Below are positions 33,225 through 43,031 of a stretch of DNA of 43,499 bases, piece after piece (position 1 is the stretch's first letter; every line of letters starts with the position of its first letter). Below the pieces are notes generated by a model. It was not told where the DNA came from and made no database searches. It saw only the letters and a list, made by a program, of their open reading frames with translations. Location: positions 1 through 43,499 of the forward strand of contig WGLZ01000079.1 in assembly GCA_016471375.1 (NCBI GenBank), in the 5' to 3' direction. Position numbers and translations under genes: made by a program. This stretch comes from Cyanobacteria bacterium RI_101 (GTDB taxonomy: Bacteria; Cyanobacteriota; Cyanobacteriia; Cyanobacteriales; Microcystaceae).

Positions 33225-34214
33225 ATGTTGGCCACAGTCGAACGCCCCACGGTTCCCGTAACGGTGCTGACGGGCTACCTAGGGGCGGGGAAAACCACCC
33301 TCCTGAATCGCATCCTCACCCACGAGCATGGTCAAAAAGTGGCGGTCATTGTCAACGAATTTGGCGAAGTGGGCATTGACAATCAACTTGTGGTGGACGC
33401 CGACGAAGAGATTTTTGAGATGAACAACGGCTGCATTTGTTGCACCGTGCGGGGGGATTTGATTCGTATCATCGGCAACTTGATGAAGCGCCGGGATAAG
33501 TTTGACCATTTAGTTATCGAAACCACGGGCCTGGCCGATCCCGCCCCCGTGATTCAGACCTTTTTTATGGACGACGAAGTCCGGGAGCAAACCCATCTAG
33601 ACGCGGTGGTCACCGTAGTGGACGCCCACCACATTGAGCGACATTGGGACGCCGAGGAAGCGGCGGAGCAAATCGCCTTCGCCGACGTGATTGTGCTTAA
33701 TAAGACCGACTTGGTGACAGAAGCGGAACTGGCGGCGCTGGAGCGCCGTATTCGGGGAATGAACGCCCTGGCCAAGATTTATCCCGCCCGAGACGCTCAG
33801 GTGGAGATGGCGGCGCTACTGGGCATTCGAGCCTTTGACCTCGATAACGCCCTGCGGATTGACCCGGATTTTCTCAACGAAACCGCCCACGAACACGACG
33901 AAAGCGTCCGCTCCATCGCGCTGGTGGCGGCCGGCGCCGTGGACGGGGAAAGGCTCGGTCAATGGCTGGGGGAACTCCTCCGGGAGCGGGGCGCCGATAT
34001 TTTTCGCCTGAAGGGGATTCTCAATCTTGCGGGGGAGGATCGTCGCGTGGTGTTTCAGGGGGTTCACATGCTGTTGGACGGTCGCCCGGAACGACCTTGG
34101 CGCCCCGATGAAACCCGCAAAAATGAGTTAGTCTTTATTGGTCGCAATTTAGACCAGATGCGCTTAGAAGAAAGCTTTCAAGCCTGTCTGTCCCCCGCCT
34201 CATCCCTGGGATAG
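33225..34214 (+). CDS. COG0523 (CobW-family) GTPase, putative zinc chaperone, copy 1
   Basis: 329 residues. Walker A GYLGAGKTT at 17-25, the metal site NGCICC (C70, C72, C73), the switch motif ETTGLADP, and the G4 motif NKTD. The C-terminal CobW domain (about 230-325) has RLKGILNLAGEDRRVVFQGVHMLLDG. It has no His-rich linker. Zinc-starvation-induced members bind zinc and hand it to target proteins in a GTP-dependent way. Start ATG chosen for the GAGGAG at 33213-33218. A Zur-like operator lies just upstream and the WD40 gene follows after 6 bases. Confidence 0.9.
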   Translation: MLATVERPTVPVTVLTGYLGAGKTTLLNRILTHEHGQKVAVIVNEFGEVGIDNQLVVDADEEIFEMNNGCICCTVRGDLIRIIGNLMKRRDKFDHLVIETTGLADPAPVIQTFFMDDEVREQTHLDAVVTVVDAHHIERHWDAEEAAEQIAFADVIVLNKTDLVTEAELAALERRIRGMNALAKIYPARDAQVEMAALLGIRAFDLDNALRIDPDFLNETAHEHDESVRSIALVAAGAVDGERLGQWLGELLRERGADIFRLKGILNLAGEDRRVVFQGVHMLLDGRPERPWRPDETRKNELVFIGRNLDQMRLEESFQACLSPASSLG

Positions 34215-34220
34215 AAGTTG

Positions 34221-35279
34221 ATGTCAAAAGCTAAACCGCAAACTTTACTGCGACTTGCCTGGCAAGAAACGCTATCCGACTATGTGACCGCCCTCGCTTG
34301 GTTTCCTGACGGCGCTCGCCTAGCGGCCTGCTCCGCGGCGGGGGAAGTGGTCTTGGGGGAAGCCGCCACCGGCGTTTGCGCTCTCCTGCAAGCGCCCCAG
34401 GCGGAAGCTTTAAACGCGCTTTCCCTTTCCCCAGACGGTCGGTTTTTAGCCACAGGGGGACAATCGGGGACGGTGACCGTCTGGCGGATGGACGGCGACT
34501 CCCCTGAGATATTTAGCCGACTCCACTACCCCCGAGCTTGGATCGACCGCCTGCGCTGGCATCCCTCCGCCCCGGAACTGGCGGTGAGCGCCGGTTCTTG
34601 CGTCCACATCTGGAGCGCCCTCAGTCAAACCGTTCTTGCCAGCCTCGATTTTCAGGATTCGTCTGTTTTAGACCTCGCTTGGCGTCCCCAGGGGGACTCT
34701 CTGGCGGTTGGCGGTAACCAAAACGTCAAAATTTGGCGCCGAGATTCTTGGGGGGAAAGACCCCTACGTCGGGAAATCGGGGGCGCCAGCGCGGCGCTGG
34801 CCTGGTCGCCGGAGGGTCGCTATCTTGCCTCTGGCAACAACGATTGTTCGATTTGGGTTTGGCAAAGCGGCAACGCCGACCCCTGGCTCCTGCGAGGTTT
34901 GTTGGGGAAAACCCGTCAGCTTGCCTGGTCTGGAGGAAAGGAGTCCATGCTGGCTTCCATCAGCGCCGATGAAATTGTCGTCTGGAGACAAACGACCCAG
35001 CCCGCCCCCGGCTGGTCTGCCGAGGTTTTGGACGAACATTGGGACACCGTGACGGGGATCGCCTTTCAACCCGGCACCCAGGACCTCGCTTCCGCGGGGG
35101 AGGATGGTTGGCTCTGTCTCTGGCGCCGGGCCCGTCGGTTAACTCAAAAACTCCAGGGCGCTTCCCAGGGTTTTTCCGTCCTCGCCTGGAATCCCCAGGG
35201 CACAGCCCTGGCGACGGGGGGACGGGGGGGAGAAATCTGGGTCTGGGAAACCTCCAAGCCCCCGTTGTCTCCGTCCTAA
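34221..35279 (+). CDS. WD40-repeat protein
   Basis: 352 residues with about seven WD-like blades: recurring units such as LALSPDGRFLATGGQSGTVTVW, LAWRPQGDSLAVGGNQNVKIW, LAWSPEGRYLASGNNDCSIWVW, and IAFQPGTQDLASAGEDGWLCLW. It would form one seven-bladed propeller covering the whole chain. No signal peptide, so cytoplasmic. WD40 propellers hold partners together; its neighbour is a GTPase (6-base gap). Pairing of a WD40 gene with a COG0523 gene suggests it could be a co-factor of the GTPase or a zinc-regulated client, but the partner is unknown. Confidence 0.85.
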   Translation: MSKAKPQTLLRLAWQETLSDYVTALAWFPDGARLAACSAAGEVVLGEAATGVCALLQAPQAEALNALSLSPDGRFLATGGQSGTVTVWRMDGDSPEIFSRLHYPRAWIDRLRWHPSAPELAVSAGSCVHIWSALSQTVLASLDFQDSSVLDLAWRPQGDSLAVGGNQNVKIWRRDSWGERPLRREIGGASAALAWSPEGRYLASGNNDCSIWVWQSGNADPWLLRGLLGKTRQLAWSGGKESMLASISADEIVVWRQTTQPAPGWSAEVLDEHWDTVTGIAFQPGTQDLASAGEDGWLCLWRRARRLTQKLQGASQGFSVLAWNPQGTALATGGRGGEIWVWETSKPPLSPS

Positions 35280-35333
35280 GCTTGCCGACCCCAGCAAGAT
35301 TGCTTTTTCGGCGCCTGGCACTGTAAGATATTT

Positions 35334-36389
<1,056 letters not shown>

Positions 36390-36442
36390 ACCCAAAGACC
36401 TTTCCGCCTCGCTCAACCGACTTCCTACCCAGGACATTGCTC

Positions 36443-37555
36443 ATGATTAATTGGAAAACACGATCATTTCTAGCCCCTAGCCTCCTTCGCGGTTTGTCCC
36501 TCGCCGCGCTGGCTTGTAGCCTAGGCGGTTGCCAAACCAATCCCCCCTCTACCCCTGAATCCCTCCAATCCCAAGGGTCAACGGCGGCGCCTCAGCCAGA
36601 ATTGCGAGTGGTGACGACCTTCTTACCCATAACCCAATTTACCCGGGCGGTGGCGGGGGAGCGGGCGGAGGTGACCCAACTGTTGCCCACTAACCTTGGC
36701 CCCCATGATTATCAAGCGAAACCGGAAGACGCCCAGAAATTGGCAAAGGCTAATGTTCTCGTCAAAAATGGTCTGGAGATGGAGGACTTTTTAGACGGTT
36801 TGGTGAAAAACGCCGACAATCCCAGCTTAAGGGTGATCGATTCTAGCGAGGGCGTGGCGGTCATCGAGACGGACTCGGGGGGCGGTCATGACCACGACCA
36901 TGACCATAACCATGACAAGTCTGAAAACAACTCCGCCCAGCACAGTCATCAACACGGAGAACATAACCCCCACATCTGGCTCGATCCGAAGCGAGCGGTC
37001 CGACAGGTGGAAAATATTCGGGACGGGCTGATCGCCGCGGATCCCGAGGGCAAAGCTATTTATACCGCCAATGCCGGCGCCTACATTCAACAATTGCGGG
37101 AGTTGGACGCGGAAACAGCCCGACGTCTGGCGCCCTACGCCGGGAAAACCTTTGTCGCTTTCCATGACTTCGCGCCCTACTTTGCCCAGAGCTATAACTT
37201 GAAGGCGACTTTCCTAGTGGACGTCCCGGAGGAAAATCCGTCCCCCGGAGATGTGAAACGGGTGATGGACACGGTGAAGGAGACCAATTTAAAAACGCTC
37301 CTGACGGAACCCCAAAGCGGCGAAGACGCCTTTTCCGCCTTAGCGAAGGATTTAAAGGTGAAGGTCAGCGTCTTTGACCCCCTAGAAACGGGAGGCCCCG
37401 ACGCGCTGGAACCGGATTATTACCTGAGCGCCATGCGCCGAAATGTCGATCATCTGACGACGGCCTTTACCGGCGGGTCAGCCCAGTCTTTTCTGCCGCT
37501 CTGGGGGCCGCAACTGGCGACGGCGCGTCCCCAAACCGTTGGTCTTCGATTTTAG
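36443..37555 (+). CDS. znuA: Zinc ABC transporter, substrate-binding lipoprotein ZnuA
   Basis: 370 residues. Signal peptide with lipobox LGGC, so the mature protein starts at Cys30 and is anchored outside. The TroA/ZnuA fold starts at LRVVTTFLPITQF. Ligand histidines are in LGPHDY (H88), NPHIWLD (H177) and FVAFHDFAPYF; the Asp partner lies later. A His/Asp-rich loop (about 149-174, HDHDHDHNHD then HSHQHGEH) is typical of zinc ZnuA as opposed to manganese binders. It collects zinc for the ZnuCB pump. The ZnuC start follows 9 bases after its stop. Confidence 0.95.
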   Translation: MINWKTRSFLAPSLLRGLSLAALACSLGGCQTNPPSTPESLQSQGSTAAPQPELRVVTTFLPITQFTRAVAGERAEVTQLLPTNLGPHDYQAKPEDAQKLAKANVLVKNGLEMEDFLDGLVKNADNPSLRVIDSSEGVAVIETDSGGGHDHDHDHNHDKSENNSAQHSHQHGEHNPHIWLDPKRAVRQVENIRDGLIAADPEGKAIYTANAGAYIQQLRELDAETARRLAPYAGKTFVAFHDFAPYFAQSYNLKATFLVDVPEENPSPGDVKRVMDTVKETNLKTLLTEPQSGEDAFSALAKDLKVKVSVFDPLETGGPDALEPDYYLSAMRRNVDHLTTAFTGGSAQSFLPLWGPQLATARPQTVGLRF

Positions 37556-37564
37556 GAGGGCGCC

Positions 37565-38323
37565 TTGAGAGAGATTGTTTTGGCGGTGGAAGCGCTGACG
37601 GTGGCTCGGGAAAGCGCCGTGGCGGTGCGGGATGTTTCCTTTGTCCTAGAAGCGGGAACGGACACGGCTATTGTCGGCCCCAACGGCGCCGGTAAAACCA
37701 CCCTGGTGCAGGCCATTCTGGGTCTTTTACCCCGGCGGTCGGGAAATGTGTTGATTTTGGGACGCCCCCTCTCCCCTCAAGGTTGGCTAGCGCCGATTGT
37801 CCGGCGACAAATCGCTTATTTGCCCCAAACTTTCCTCTTCGATCGCCGCGTTCCCATCACCGTCGAAGAATGGGTCGGCTTAGGCTGGGATCGATTGGGG
37901 GTTCAGGCGCCCTGGGCAAACCGAAAAAAACGCCGCGGCGCCGTTCAGGAGGCTTTGGCTCGGGTGGAAGCGCTGCATCTTCGGCGCCAACCGGTCAGCG
38001 GTCTGTCCGGGGGCGAGAGCAAACGGGTTTTGCTAGCCTATTGCCTCGTTTATCCGCGGCGCTTGTTGATTTTGGACGAAGCCCCGGCGGGATTAGACGC
38101 CAGAGGGGAGTCGGATTTTTACCAACTGCTCTCTCAACTCAAACAGGAGCGGGGCTGGGCCGTGTTGCAAATTTCCCACGATTTGGAGCGGGTGCGCCGG
38201 CACTGCGACCAGGTTCTCTGTCTGAATCGGGCGTTGCTGTGCCAAGGCGCTCCCTCTGCGGCGCTCTCCCCCGCTAATCTCTCCCTGGCCTACGGGGCCG
38301 ACTTTGTCCGTTATCGCCCTTAA
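37565..38323 (+). CDS. znuC: Zinc ABC transporter ATPase ZnuC
   Basis: 252 residues. Walker A GPNGAGKTT, ABC signature LSGGESKRV, Walker B RRLLILDEAPAGLD, and a switch His in QISHDLE. The signature has E where Q is commonest. It powers uptake of zinc by the ZnuB pore. The TTG start at 37565 is supported by the AGGAGG 5 bases upstream, overlapping the znuA stop. It is followed by znuB after 6 bases. Confidence 0.92.
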   Translation: MREIVLAVEALTVARESAVAVRDVSFVLEAGTDTAIVGPNGAGKTTLVQAILGLLPRRSGNVLILGRPLSPQGWLAPIVRRQIAYLPQTFLFDRRVPITVEEWVGLGWDRLGVQAPWANRKKRRGAVQEALARVEALHLRRQPVSGLSGGESKRVLLAYCLVYPRRLLILDEAPAGLDARGESDFYQLLSQLKQERGWAVLQISHDLERVRRHCDQVLCLNRALLCQGAPSAALSPANLSLAYGADFVRYRP

Positions 38324-38329
38324 TCCCCT

Positions 38330-39169
38330 ATGGCCGTCGAACTGACCCGCGTTATTGAACTCTTCCAATTGCCCTTTATGCAACGGGCGCTCCTCGGCGG
38401 CGTTCTCACCGGCTTAATGGGAGGACTGTTGGGAAGTTTCGCAATCCTGCGTCAACTGTCCTTTTTTAGCGACGCCCTAGGACATTCCGCCCTTTTAGGC
38501 GTCAGCGTTGGCCTGCTGATGGGGATTAACCCCTCGGTCGTTCTCTTGCCCTTCGCCGTTTTGTTCGCCCTAGGGGTAACGTCTCTGTTGGAACGCGCTC
38601 CATTATGGACGGACGCGCTCTTAAACATCATTTACTCTTCCTCCCTCGCCATCGCTATTATTCTCCTCAGCTTTACCGGTCAGTACAAAGGAGGGCTGAA
38701 TAACCTCTTATTTGGCGATATTTTAGCCGTGGGGGAACTGGATTTAAGCTTCAGCGCGGCGCTTTTGCTGGCTTGCGCGGTTTTTATCGGTCTGACGTTG
38801 CGAACCCAGATGTTATTGACCTTGCACGAACCCTTAGCCAGGGCCCGGGGCGTCGCCGTCTCAGCTCACCGCGCCGCTTTTATTGTTTTGCTGTCCCTCG
38901 TGGTGGGGGCGTCCATTAAGGCGATTGGCGTTTTACTGGTCAGCGCCTTTGTGGTGATTCCCGCCTGCGCCGCCCGCTTACTCAGTCGCGCCTTCCTGCA
39001 TTATGTCTGGCTATCCGCGGGGCTGGGGGCGCTCAGCGCCGTCGGGGGGATGGTCGTCTCCGCGGCGCTTAATTTGCCTTCGGGCCCGAGCATTGTGGCG
39101 ACACAGTTGATATTTTTCTTGCTTGCAATCCTAATTTCTCAAAAAAATGGCTTACCCATTGACCGCTGA
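38330..39169 (+). CDS. znuB: Zinc ABC transporter permease ZnuB
   Basis: 279 residues, about eight hydrophobic segments across the chain, of the metal ABC-3 permease family. Sequences such as FMQRALLGGVLTGLMGGLLGSFAILRQLSFFSDALGHSALLGVSVG (about 14-55), and LLVSAFVVIPACAARLLSRA near 205-225, are family hallmarks. It forms the membrane pore of the Znu system. It completes the znuACB order typical of cyanobacteria. Spacing of 6 bases from znuC and 45 to the next gene suggests one long transcript from hemB onwards. Confidence 0.93.
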   Translation: MAVELTRVIELFQLPFMQRALLGGVLTGLMGGLLGSFAILRQLSFFSDALGHSALLGVSVGLLMGINPSVVLLPFAVLFALGVTSLLERAPLWTDALLNIIYSSSLAIAIILLSFTGQYKGGLNNLLFGDILAVGELDLSFSAALLLACAVFIGLTLRTQMLLTLHEPLARARGVAVSAHRAAFIVLLSLVVGASIKAIGVLLVSAFVVIPACAARLLSRAFLHYVWLSAGLGALSAVGGMVVSAALNLPSGPSIVATQLIFFLLAILISQKNGLPIDR

Positions 39170-39214
39170 TTCTTATCTTATTCAATTGCCATTACTGACT
39201 CAGGATAACTAATT

Positions 39215-40282
39215 ATGCCCCCCTTCTCAGAGACGCTCCTAATTCCCAAACGGGGAATGCCCGTCACCATTATCACCGGATTTTTAGGCAGTGGTAAAAC
39301 GACGCTACTTAATTATATTCTGAGTAATCATCAGAATTTAAAGGTGGCGGTTCTGGTCAATGAATTTGGCGATATTAATATCGACAGTCAGCTACTGGTG
39401 TCCATTGACGAAGATATGGTACAGCTAAGTAACGGCTGTATTTGTTGCACCATTAATAATGATCTAGTGGAAGCTGTTTACAATGTTTTAGAAAAAAATG
39501 ACCGGATTGATTATCTGGTTATTGAAACCACGGGGATTGCCGATCCATTACCCATTATGATGACATTTCTAGGAACTGAGTTACGGGATTTTACCCACCT
39601 TGACTCAGTGATTACCTTAGTAGACGCCTCTGAGTTTACCCCGGCGCATTTTGATAGCGAAGCGGCGCTTAAACAAATTGTCTATGGGGATATTATTCTG
39701 GTCAATAAAACAGATCTAGCGATGGCTGATCGGTTAGACGAACTAGAGCGTCATATCCTTACCATCAAGGAAAAAGCGCGCCTGATACGATGTCGAAAGG
39801 GATCGGTGCCTCTGCCACTTATTTTGGATGTGGGCTATCATAATCCAGCGGGTTATGAGCGTCTTCTTCAGGAAGAAATTGAACAAACCCAGCGAGATCA
39901 AGACGATCCAGACCATTGCGACCCTAGTCATGATCATCATGCCCACGAACACCATCACCATCACTCCAGCCATTTAGAGAATGACGGGTTTGTCTCCGTT
40001 TCCTATCGCGGCGCTTACCCCTTTTCTCTCCACAAGTTTCAAGAATGGCTGGATACTCTACCCGCTAATGTGTTCCGTGCTAAGGGTTTGCTCTGGTTTA
40101 CCCAAAGTTCTCAGAAACATATCTTTCAGCTCAGCGGTAAACGTTGCACTCTAGAAGTTGACTCCTGGGGAGATACCTCTCCGAGTAATCAACTGGTCGT
40201 CATCGGGCGAGACCTCAATCCAGAAGACATTCGTCGTCAATTAGCCCTCTGTGAGACGAAAATACAGCCGGCGCCGGACTAA
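39215..40282 (+). CDS. COG0523 (CobW-family) GTPase with His-rich metal-binding loop, copy 2
   Basis: 355 residues. Walker [10 protein letters not shown] at 22-30, NGCICC with C75, C77, C78, ETTGIADP at 104-111, NKTD at 164-167. Unlike copy 1 it has a His-rich linker at about 234-253 ([10 protein letters not shown]...HHHHH), a likely zinc store or sensor, then the C-terminal domain with FRAKGLLWF. It is placed between znuB and folE. This gene is visibly more AT-rich than its neighbours and almost free of GGCGCC. A zinc chaperone role is likely; the client may be FolE next door, as inference. Confidence 0.92.
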   Translation: MPPFSETLLIPKRGMPVTIITGFLGSGKTTLLNYILSNHQNLKVAVLVNEFGDINIDSQLLVSIDEDMVQLSNGCICCTINNDLVEAVYNVLEKNDRIDYLVIETTGIADPLPIMMTFLGTELRDFTHLDSVITLVDASEFTPAHFDSEAALKQIVYGDIILVNKTDLAMADRLDELERHILTIKEKARLIRCRKGSVPLPLILDVGYHNPAGYERLLQEEIEQTQRDQDDPDHCDPSHDHHAHEHHHHHSSHLENDGFVSVSYRGAYPFSLHKFQEWLDTLPANVFRAKGLLWFTQSSQKHIFQLSGKRCTLEVDSWGDTSPSNQLVVIGRDLNPEDIRRQLALCETKIQPAPD

Positions 40283-40362
40283 AGCCATCGGTTTTTGTCT
40301 CGCTAGGCTGGCGATCTTCTCAGAATTCCACATTTAACCTTTTCTCATCTTCTATCATCAAT

Positions 40363-41013
40363 ATGACCGCCCAAATTCCCGCGCCTAACCTGTCTGCCAA
40401 TCAAGTCATTGCCACTATTCCCACCCAACTGCGATCCCCTGTCTCTCAAGCTGACATGGAGCAAGCGGTTCGTACCCTCCTACTCGGATTGGGCGAAGAT
40501 CCCGACCGCGAAGGATTACGAGATACCCCTAAACGGGTGGTTAAGGCTCTGACGTTTTTAACCTCCGGCTACCGCCAATCCCTAGATGAACTGCTGAACG
40601 GAGCTGTGTTTGCAGAAAACGCCAACGAAATGGTGTTGGTGCGGGATATTGACCTATTTAGCTCCTGTGAACATCATATTTTGCCGATTTTGGGGCGGGC
40701 CCATGTTGCTTATATTCCCGATGGCAAAGTGATTGGTCTTTCTAAGATTGCCCGCATTTGCGAAATGTACGGCCGCCGTCTGCAAGTTCAAGAACGGCTG
40801 ACTCAACAGATTGCCGACGCCTTGCAAGGGTTGCTCAACCCCCAAGGCGTTGCCGTCGTCGTGGAAGCGACACACATGTGCATGGTGATGCGAGGAGTAC
40901 AGAAACCGGGTTCCTGGACAGTGACCAGCTCCATGCAGGGAATCTTTGCCGAAGATGTGAAAACTCGCCAGGAGTTCATGAGCTTGATCCGTCATACTCC
41001 ATCATTTCACTAA
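40363..41013 (+). CDS. folE: GTP cyclohydrolase I, zinc-dependent type
   Basis: 216 residues. Zinc ligands C102 and H105 in SSCEHH and C173 in THMCMVMRG, and the active-site block [37 protein letters not shown]. This is the classical FolE (type IA), zinc-dependent, not the zinc-independent FolE2. It makes dihydroneopterin triphosphate for folate and tetrahydromonapterin. A second folE is often in zinc clusters of cyanobacteria. It is followed 1 base later by the small P-loop gene. Like the GTPase before it, it is AT-rich for this window. Confidence 0.95.
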   Translation: MTAQIPAPNLSANQVIATIPTQLRSPVSQADMEQAVRTLLLGLGEDPDREGLRDTPKRVVKALTFLTSGYRQSLDELLNGAVFAENANEMVLVRDIDLFSSCEHHILPILGRAHVAYIPDGKVIGLSKIARICEMYGRRLQVQERLTQQIADALQGLLNPQGVAVVVEATHMCMVMRGVQKPGSWTVTSSMQGIFAEDVKTRQEFMSLIRHTPSFH

Positions 41014-41014
41014 A

Positions 41015-41392
41015 ATGCCTAACCCCATAACTACGTCTTCATTGATTGCGGTCGCCGGCCCGTCGGGTAGCGGTAAAACTACCTGGATCAGTCAATTTTT
41101 AAAAGACGCTAACCGCCCTTCTTGCTATCTCGCTCCCGGCGCCGGCAATATTTCTGTGGATTTAGCTCGCATTGCCTATCGTTTTCCTTGGGTGCGGATC
41201 ATTCCCGAAAACCAGATCCAGTCATTTTTTGAAAACTGGGCGGAGGATAGCTCCACTCAAACTGTCATTTATTGGGAACTGGGTTTTCATCTCGTTCTTG
41301 AGCATCCACTCCTGTCGGCCTTGCCCTGGCATCGGGCTCGGCTGGTGGGAAGAGCAATGTTTGAGCCTTCATGGATTGAGTGGCGTTCCTGA
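41015..41392 (+). CDS. Truncated P-loop protein (CobW-like N-terminus)
   Basis: 125 residues. It starts SSLIAVAGPSGSGKTTWISQFL (Walker A GPSGSGKT), then DLARIAYRFPWVRIIPENQIQSFFENW and IYWELGFHLVLE. From memory, longer cyanobacterial relatives continue well past the WIEWRS end seen here, so I think the C-terminus is lost. It begins 1 base after folE, hence the same transcript. The frame ends at 41392, and coding sense continues in the +1 frame with a different gene's tail (see next feature). It may be a broken zinc-island gene. Confidence 0.6.
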   Translation: MPNPITTSSLIAVAGPSGSGKTTWISQFLKDANRPSCYLAPGAGNISVDLARIAYRFPWVRIIPENQIQSFFENWAEDSSTQTVIYWELGFHLVLEHPLLSALPWHRARLVGRAMFEPSWIEWRS

Positions 41393-41840
41393 CGCTCCAG
41401 ATTTAATAGCGCGGTTCGGCGCCGACGGGGCGCAATATCTTTGGGAGTCTGTATCTCGGGAAAATGTGGGATGGTTGCGCTCCCTTCATTTTGGCTTTCA
41501 CGAACTGGATTGTTTACTCATCCATGGAAGTACTGTTGGCTGCGCCGATGAGCTTACGCCGACGACCCCGCCGATCATTCTCTGCGACCGGCTAATCCGC
41601 GCCGATGCGAACACCTTATTTTGTGGGCGCTCGGGTCTGGCCTTCGAGTGTCAGGTGCTCCCCCGTCAGCTACAGTCCACCGTCAGAACTCTAGACGGCC
41701 CTCAAGCTCCGCAAGATCAGGGTAAAACGCCCCGTCGCGTGGTGGGAGTCGGCAGTGCGGGACGTCAATCAGGACAGGCAGTCTATACTCTGTATCGTCC
41801 AGAAACCAATCAGGTAACCTTTAAAACCATTAACTACTAA
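41381..41840 (+). pseudogene. 3' remnant of a metallophosphoesterase-like gene
   Basis: The +1 frame from about 41381 encodes APDLIARFGADGAQYLWESV, LLIHGSTVGCADELTP, ANTLFCGRSGLAFECQV and a VVGVGSAGRQSGQAVYTLYRP end, a good match in my memory to the C-terminal half of cyanobacterial metallophosphoesterase-like proteins whose sequence runs HGSTVG.DELTP...CGRSGL. The N-terminal catalytic half (metal ligands up to GNHD) is not present: the residues before APDLI read GVPD, where GNHD would be expected. The preceding frame is the P-loop gene, so the two were joined by a deletion. No start codon is identified. Confidence 0.6.
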
Positions 41841-41918
41841 CCACTCTGCGGATTTTTGAGTTGCCCGACGGACAGGCATTTTGCGTAGACTTTCCTTGAG
41901 CGTCGTGGTCGGAGCTTT

Positions 41919-42053
41919 ATGGGCGCCGCCGTTATTTCCCCAAGGTCGAATAGTCAACAACCGGCGCTGGTGGCCAATATTCTCTTTTCCGCCGCCTCTC
42001 TGTTAGGTCTTTGGCTCATCGTCAGTATTTTGCGCTCCGGGCGCCTGAAATAG
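41919..42053 (+). CDS. 44-residue single-span membrane peptide
   Basis: ATG start. A Gln/Ser-rich N-terminus (MGAAVISPRSNSQQPALVAN) is followed by one helix (ILFSAASLLGLWLIVSIL) and a basic end (RSGRLK), giving N-out or N-in ambiguous topology. It is 79 bases after the MPE remnant and 3 bases before the stop of the opposite gene at 42057. A small subunit of a membrane complex is possible; the family is not recognised. Confidence 0.5.
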   Translation: MGAAVISPRSNSQQPALVANILFSAASLLGLWLIVSILRSGRLK

Positions 42054-42056
42054 GGG

Positions 42057-42272
42057 TTAAGACGCTTTTTTCAAGCGCCGCACATAGCCTAACCGTTGCA
42101 GACGATAGATGAGGGAGCGGAGGATTTGTTCCCGCGTTTCATTGTCCAGCGCCGCCTGAGGCTCCGCGATTTCCGCTTCCAGCAGGCGCTCTAACTCCAG
42201 TCTCTCTAGAGTCAGTTCCGAACAAGGGGCGGCGGCGCTCCGGGGTTTCTGGGCTAGAGGAGAGATAAACAT
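42057..42272 (-). CDS. Small helical hypothetical protein
   Basis: 71 residues. After an Ala/Ser/Pro start, a charged helix ELTLERLELERLLEAEIAE (about 19-37), then NETREQILRSLIYRLQRLGYVRRLKK. No membrane segment and no Cys pattern besides one Cys at about 17. The function is unknown. A CRP-like palindrome lies at 42354-42369, about 80 bases upstream of the start. The frame overlaps an alternative ORF but this one has the better composition. Confidence 0.5.
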   Translation of the reverse strand: MFISPLAQKPRSAAAPCSELTLERLELERLLEAEIAEPQAALDNETREQILRSLIYRLQRLGYVRRLKKAS

Positions 42273-42353
42273 AGGAGGAAACGGTGTAATCGAGAATACC
42301 TCCAGTGTTCTCCATTTCTCCGGTATCGACTAGCGAAGTAATCACGATGGGTT

Positions 42354-42369
42354 GGTGATCTTGATCACA
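42354..42369. promoter_or_regulatory. CRP-type operator, second copy (GGTGATCTTGATCACA)
   Basis: It shares a 15-base identical core with the site at 9855-9870 and differs from TGTGA-N6-TCACA at one position. It lies about 80 bases upstream of the small gene starting at 42272 and just after the hydrolase stop region (gene at 42376-42969 reads leftward, ending at 42376), so its likely target is the small gene. Confidence 0.6.
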
Positions 42370-42375
42370 GTGTTT

Positions 42376-42969
42376 TCAGGCAATTTTTGCTAGGACAAAC
42401 TCCCGCAGGCGTTGGAGGGCTAGATAAGGAATTTCGTGGCCGCCGTCAAATTCCTCGTACTGAATTTCGGCGCCGACCGCTAGAAGCTGGTCTCGGGCCC
42501 GACGGGCCGCGTCGATAGGGACGACGGGATCTTGGCGACCGTGGAGTTGTAAAAGCGGGGCGCTGGGAGGGGTTTGGGGTTCAAAGTGAAGGTAGCCGCT
42601 TAAACAAACCACCCCCGCCAGGGGCAGATCCTGTCCCAGATCTAAACTCATGGCGCCGCCCTGGGAAAACCCCCCTAAAACCGTCCGCTCTAGGGGAATG
42701 CCCGTCTCTGACTCTAGACCCAGCAACCAGTTTTCTAAGAGAGCGCGACTCCGGGCTAGTCCCTCGGGATCCGGCGCTTCCAAACGGTACCAAGCCTTTC
42801 CCCCCGGCGCTTGGGGATGATCGAAGGGCGCGTTGGGAAAGAGGCAGAGGGTCTGGGGGAGAGCGAGTTGGGGAGCCAAAGGATAGAGATCCTGAGCGTT
42901 GGCGCCCCAACCGTGGAGCAGAACTAGGGTAAATTGGGGGGTTCCAGTGGCGAAGCGTAGGGCGAACAA
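42376..42969 (-). CDS. Alpha/beta-hydrolase, carboxylesterase/phospholipase family
   Basis: 197 residues. LVLLHGWGANAQDLYPLAPQL carries the oxyanion-hole region; GGFSQGGAMSLDL is the nucleophile elbow (Ser in GFSQGG); LLQLHGRQDPVVP holds the acid residue and EFDGGHEIP the catalytic His. The size and motifs match the PF02230 esterases. It hydrolyses short-chain carboxyl esters or acyl-thioesters; the substrate is unknown. It is cytosolic, without a signal peptide. Confidence 0.9.
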   Translation of the reverse strand: MFALRFATGTPQFTLVLLHGWGANAQDLYPLAPQLALPQTLCLFPNAPFDHPQAPGGKAWYRLEAPDPEGLARSRALLENWLLGLESETGIPLERTVLGGFSQGGAMSLDLGQDLPLAGVVCLSGYLHFEPQTPPSAPLLQLHGRQDPVVPIDAARRARDQLLAVGAEIQYEEFDGGHEIPYLALQRLREFVLAKIA

Positions 42970-43031
42970 GGGAGAAAACTCCGGCTGAGGGGCGCCTCTA
43001 GCTTAACAAGCTTCTGAATGAGACCCAAGGA

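Noticed and set aside
39140-39214. A Zur box upstream of the second COG0523 gene
   Set aside because: Only fragments like GATTCTTATC are present, with no 7-1-7 palindrome; the gene is likely reached by read-through from the znu genes.
41172-41380. Upstream part of the open frame that leads into the phosphoesterase remnant
   Set aside because: It is a shadow of the P-loop gene in the +1 frame; sense only appears after about 41381.
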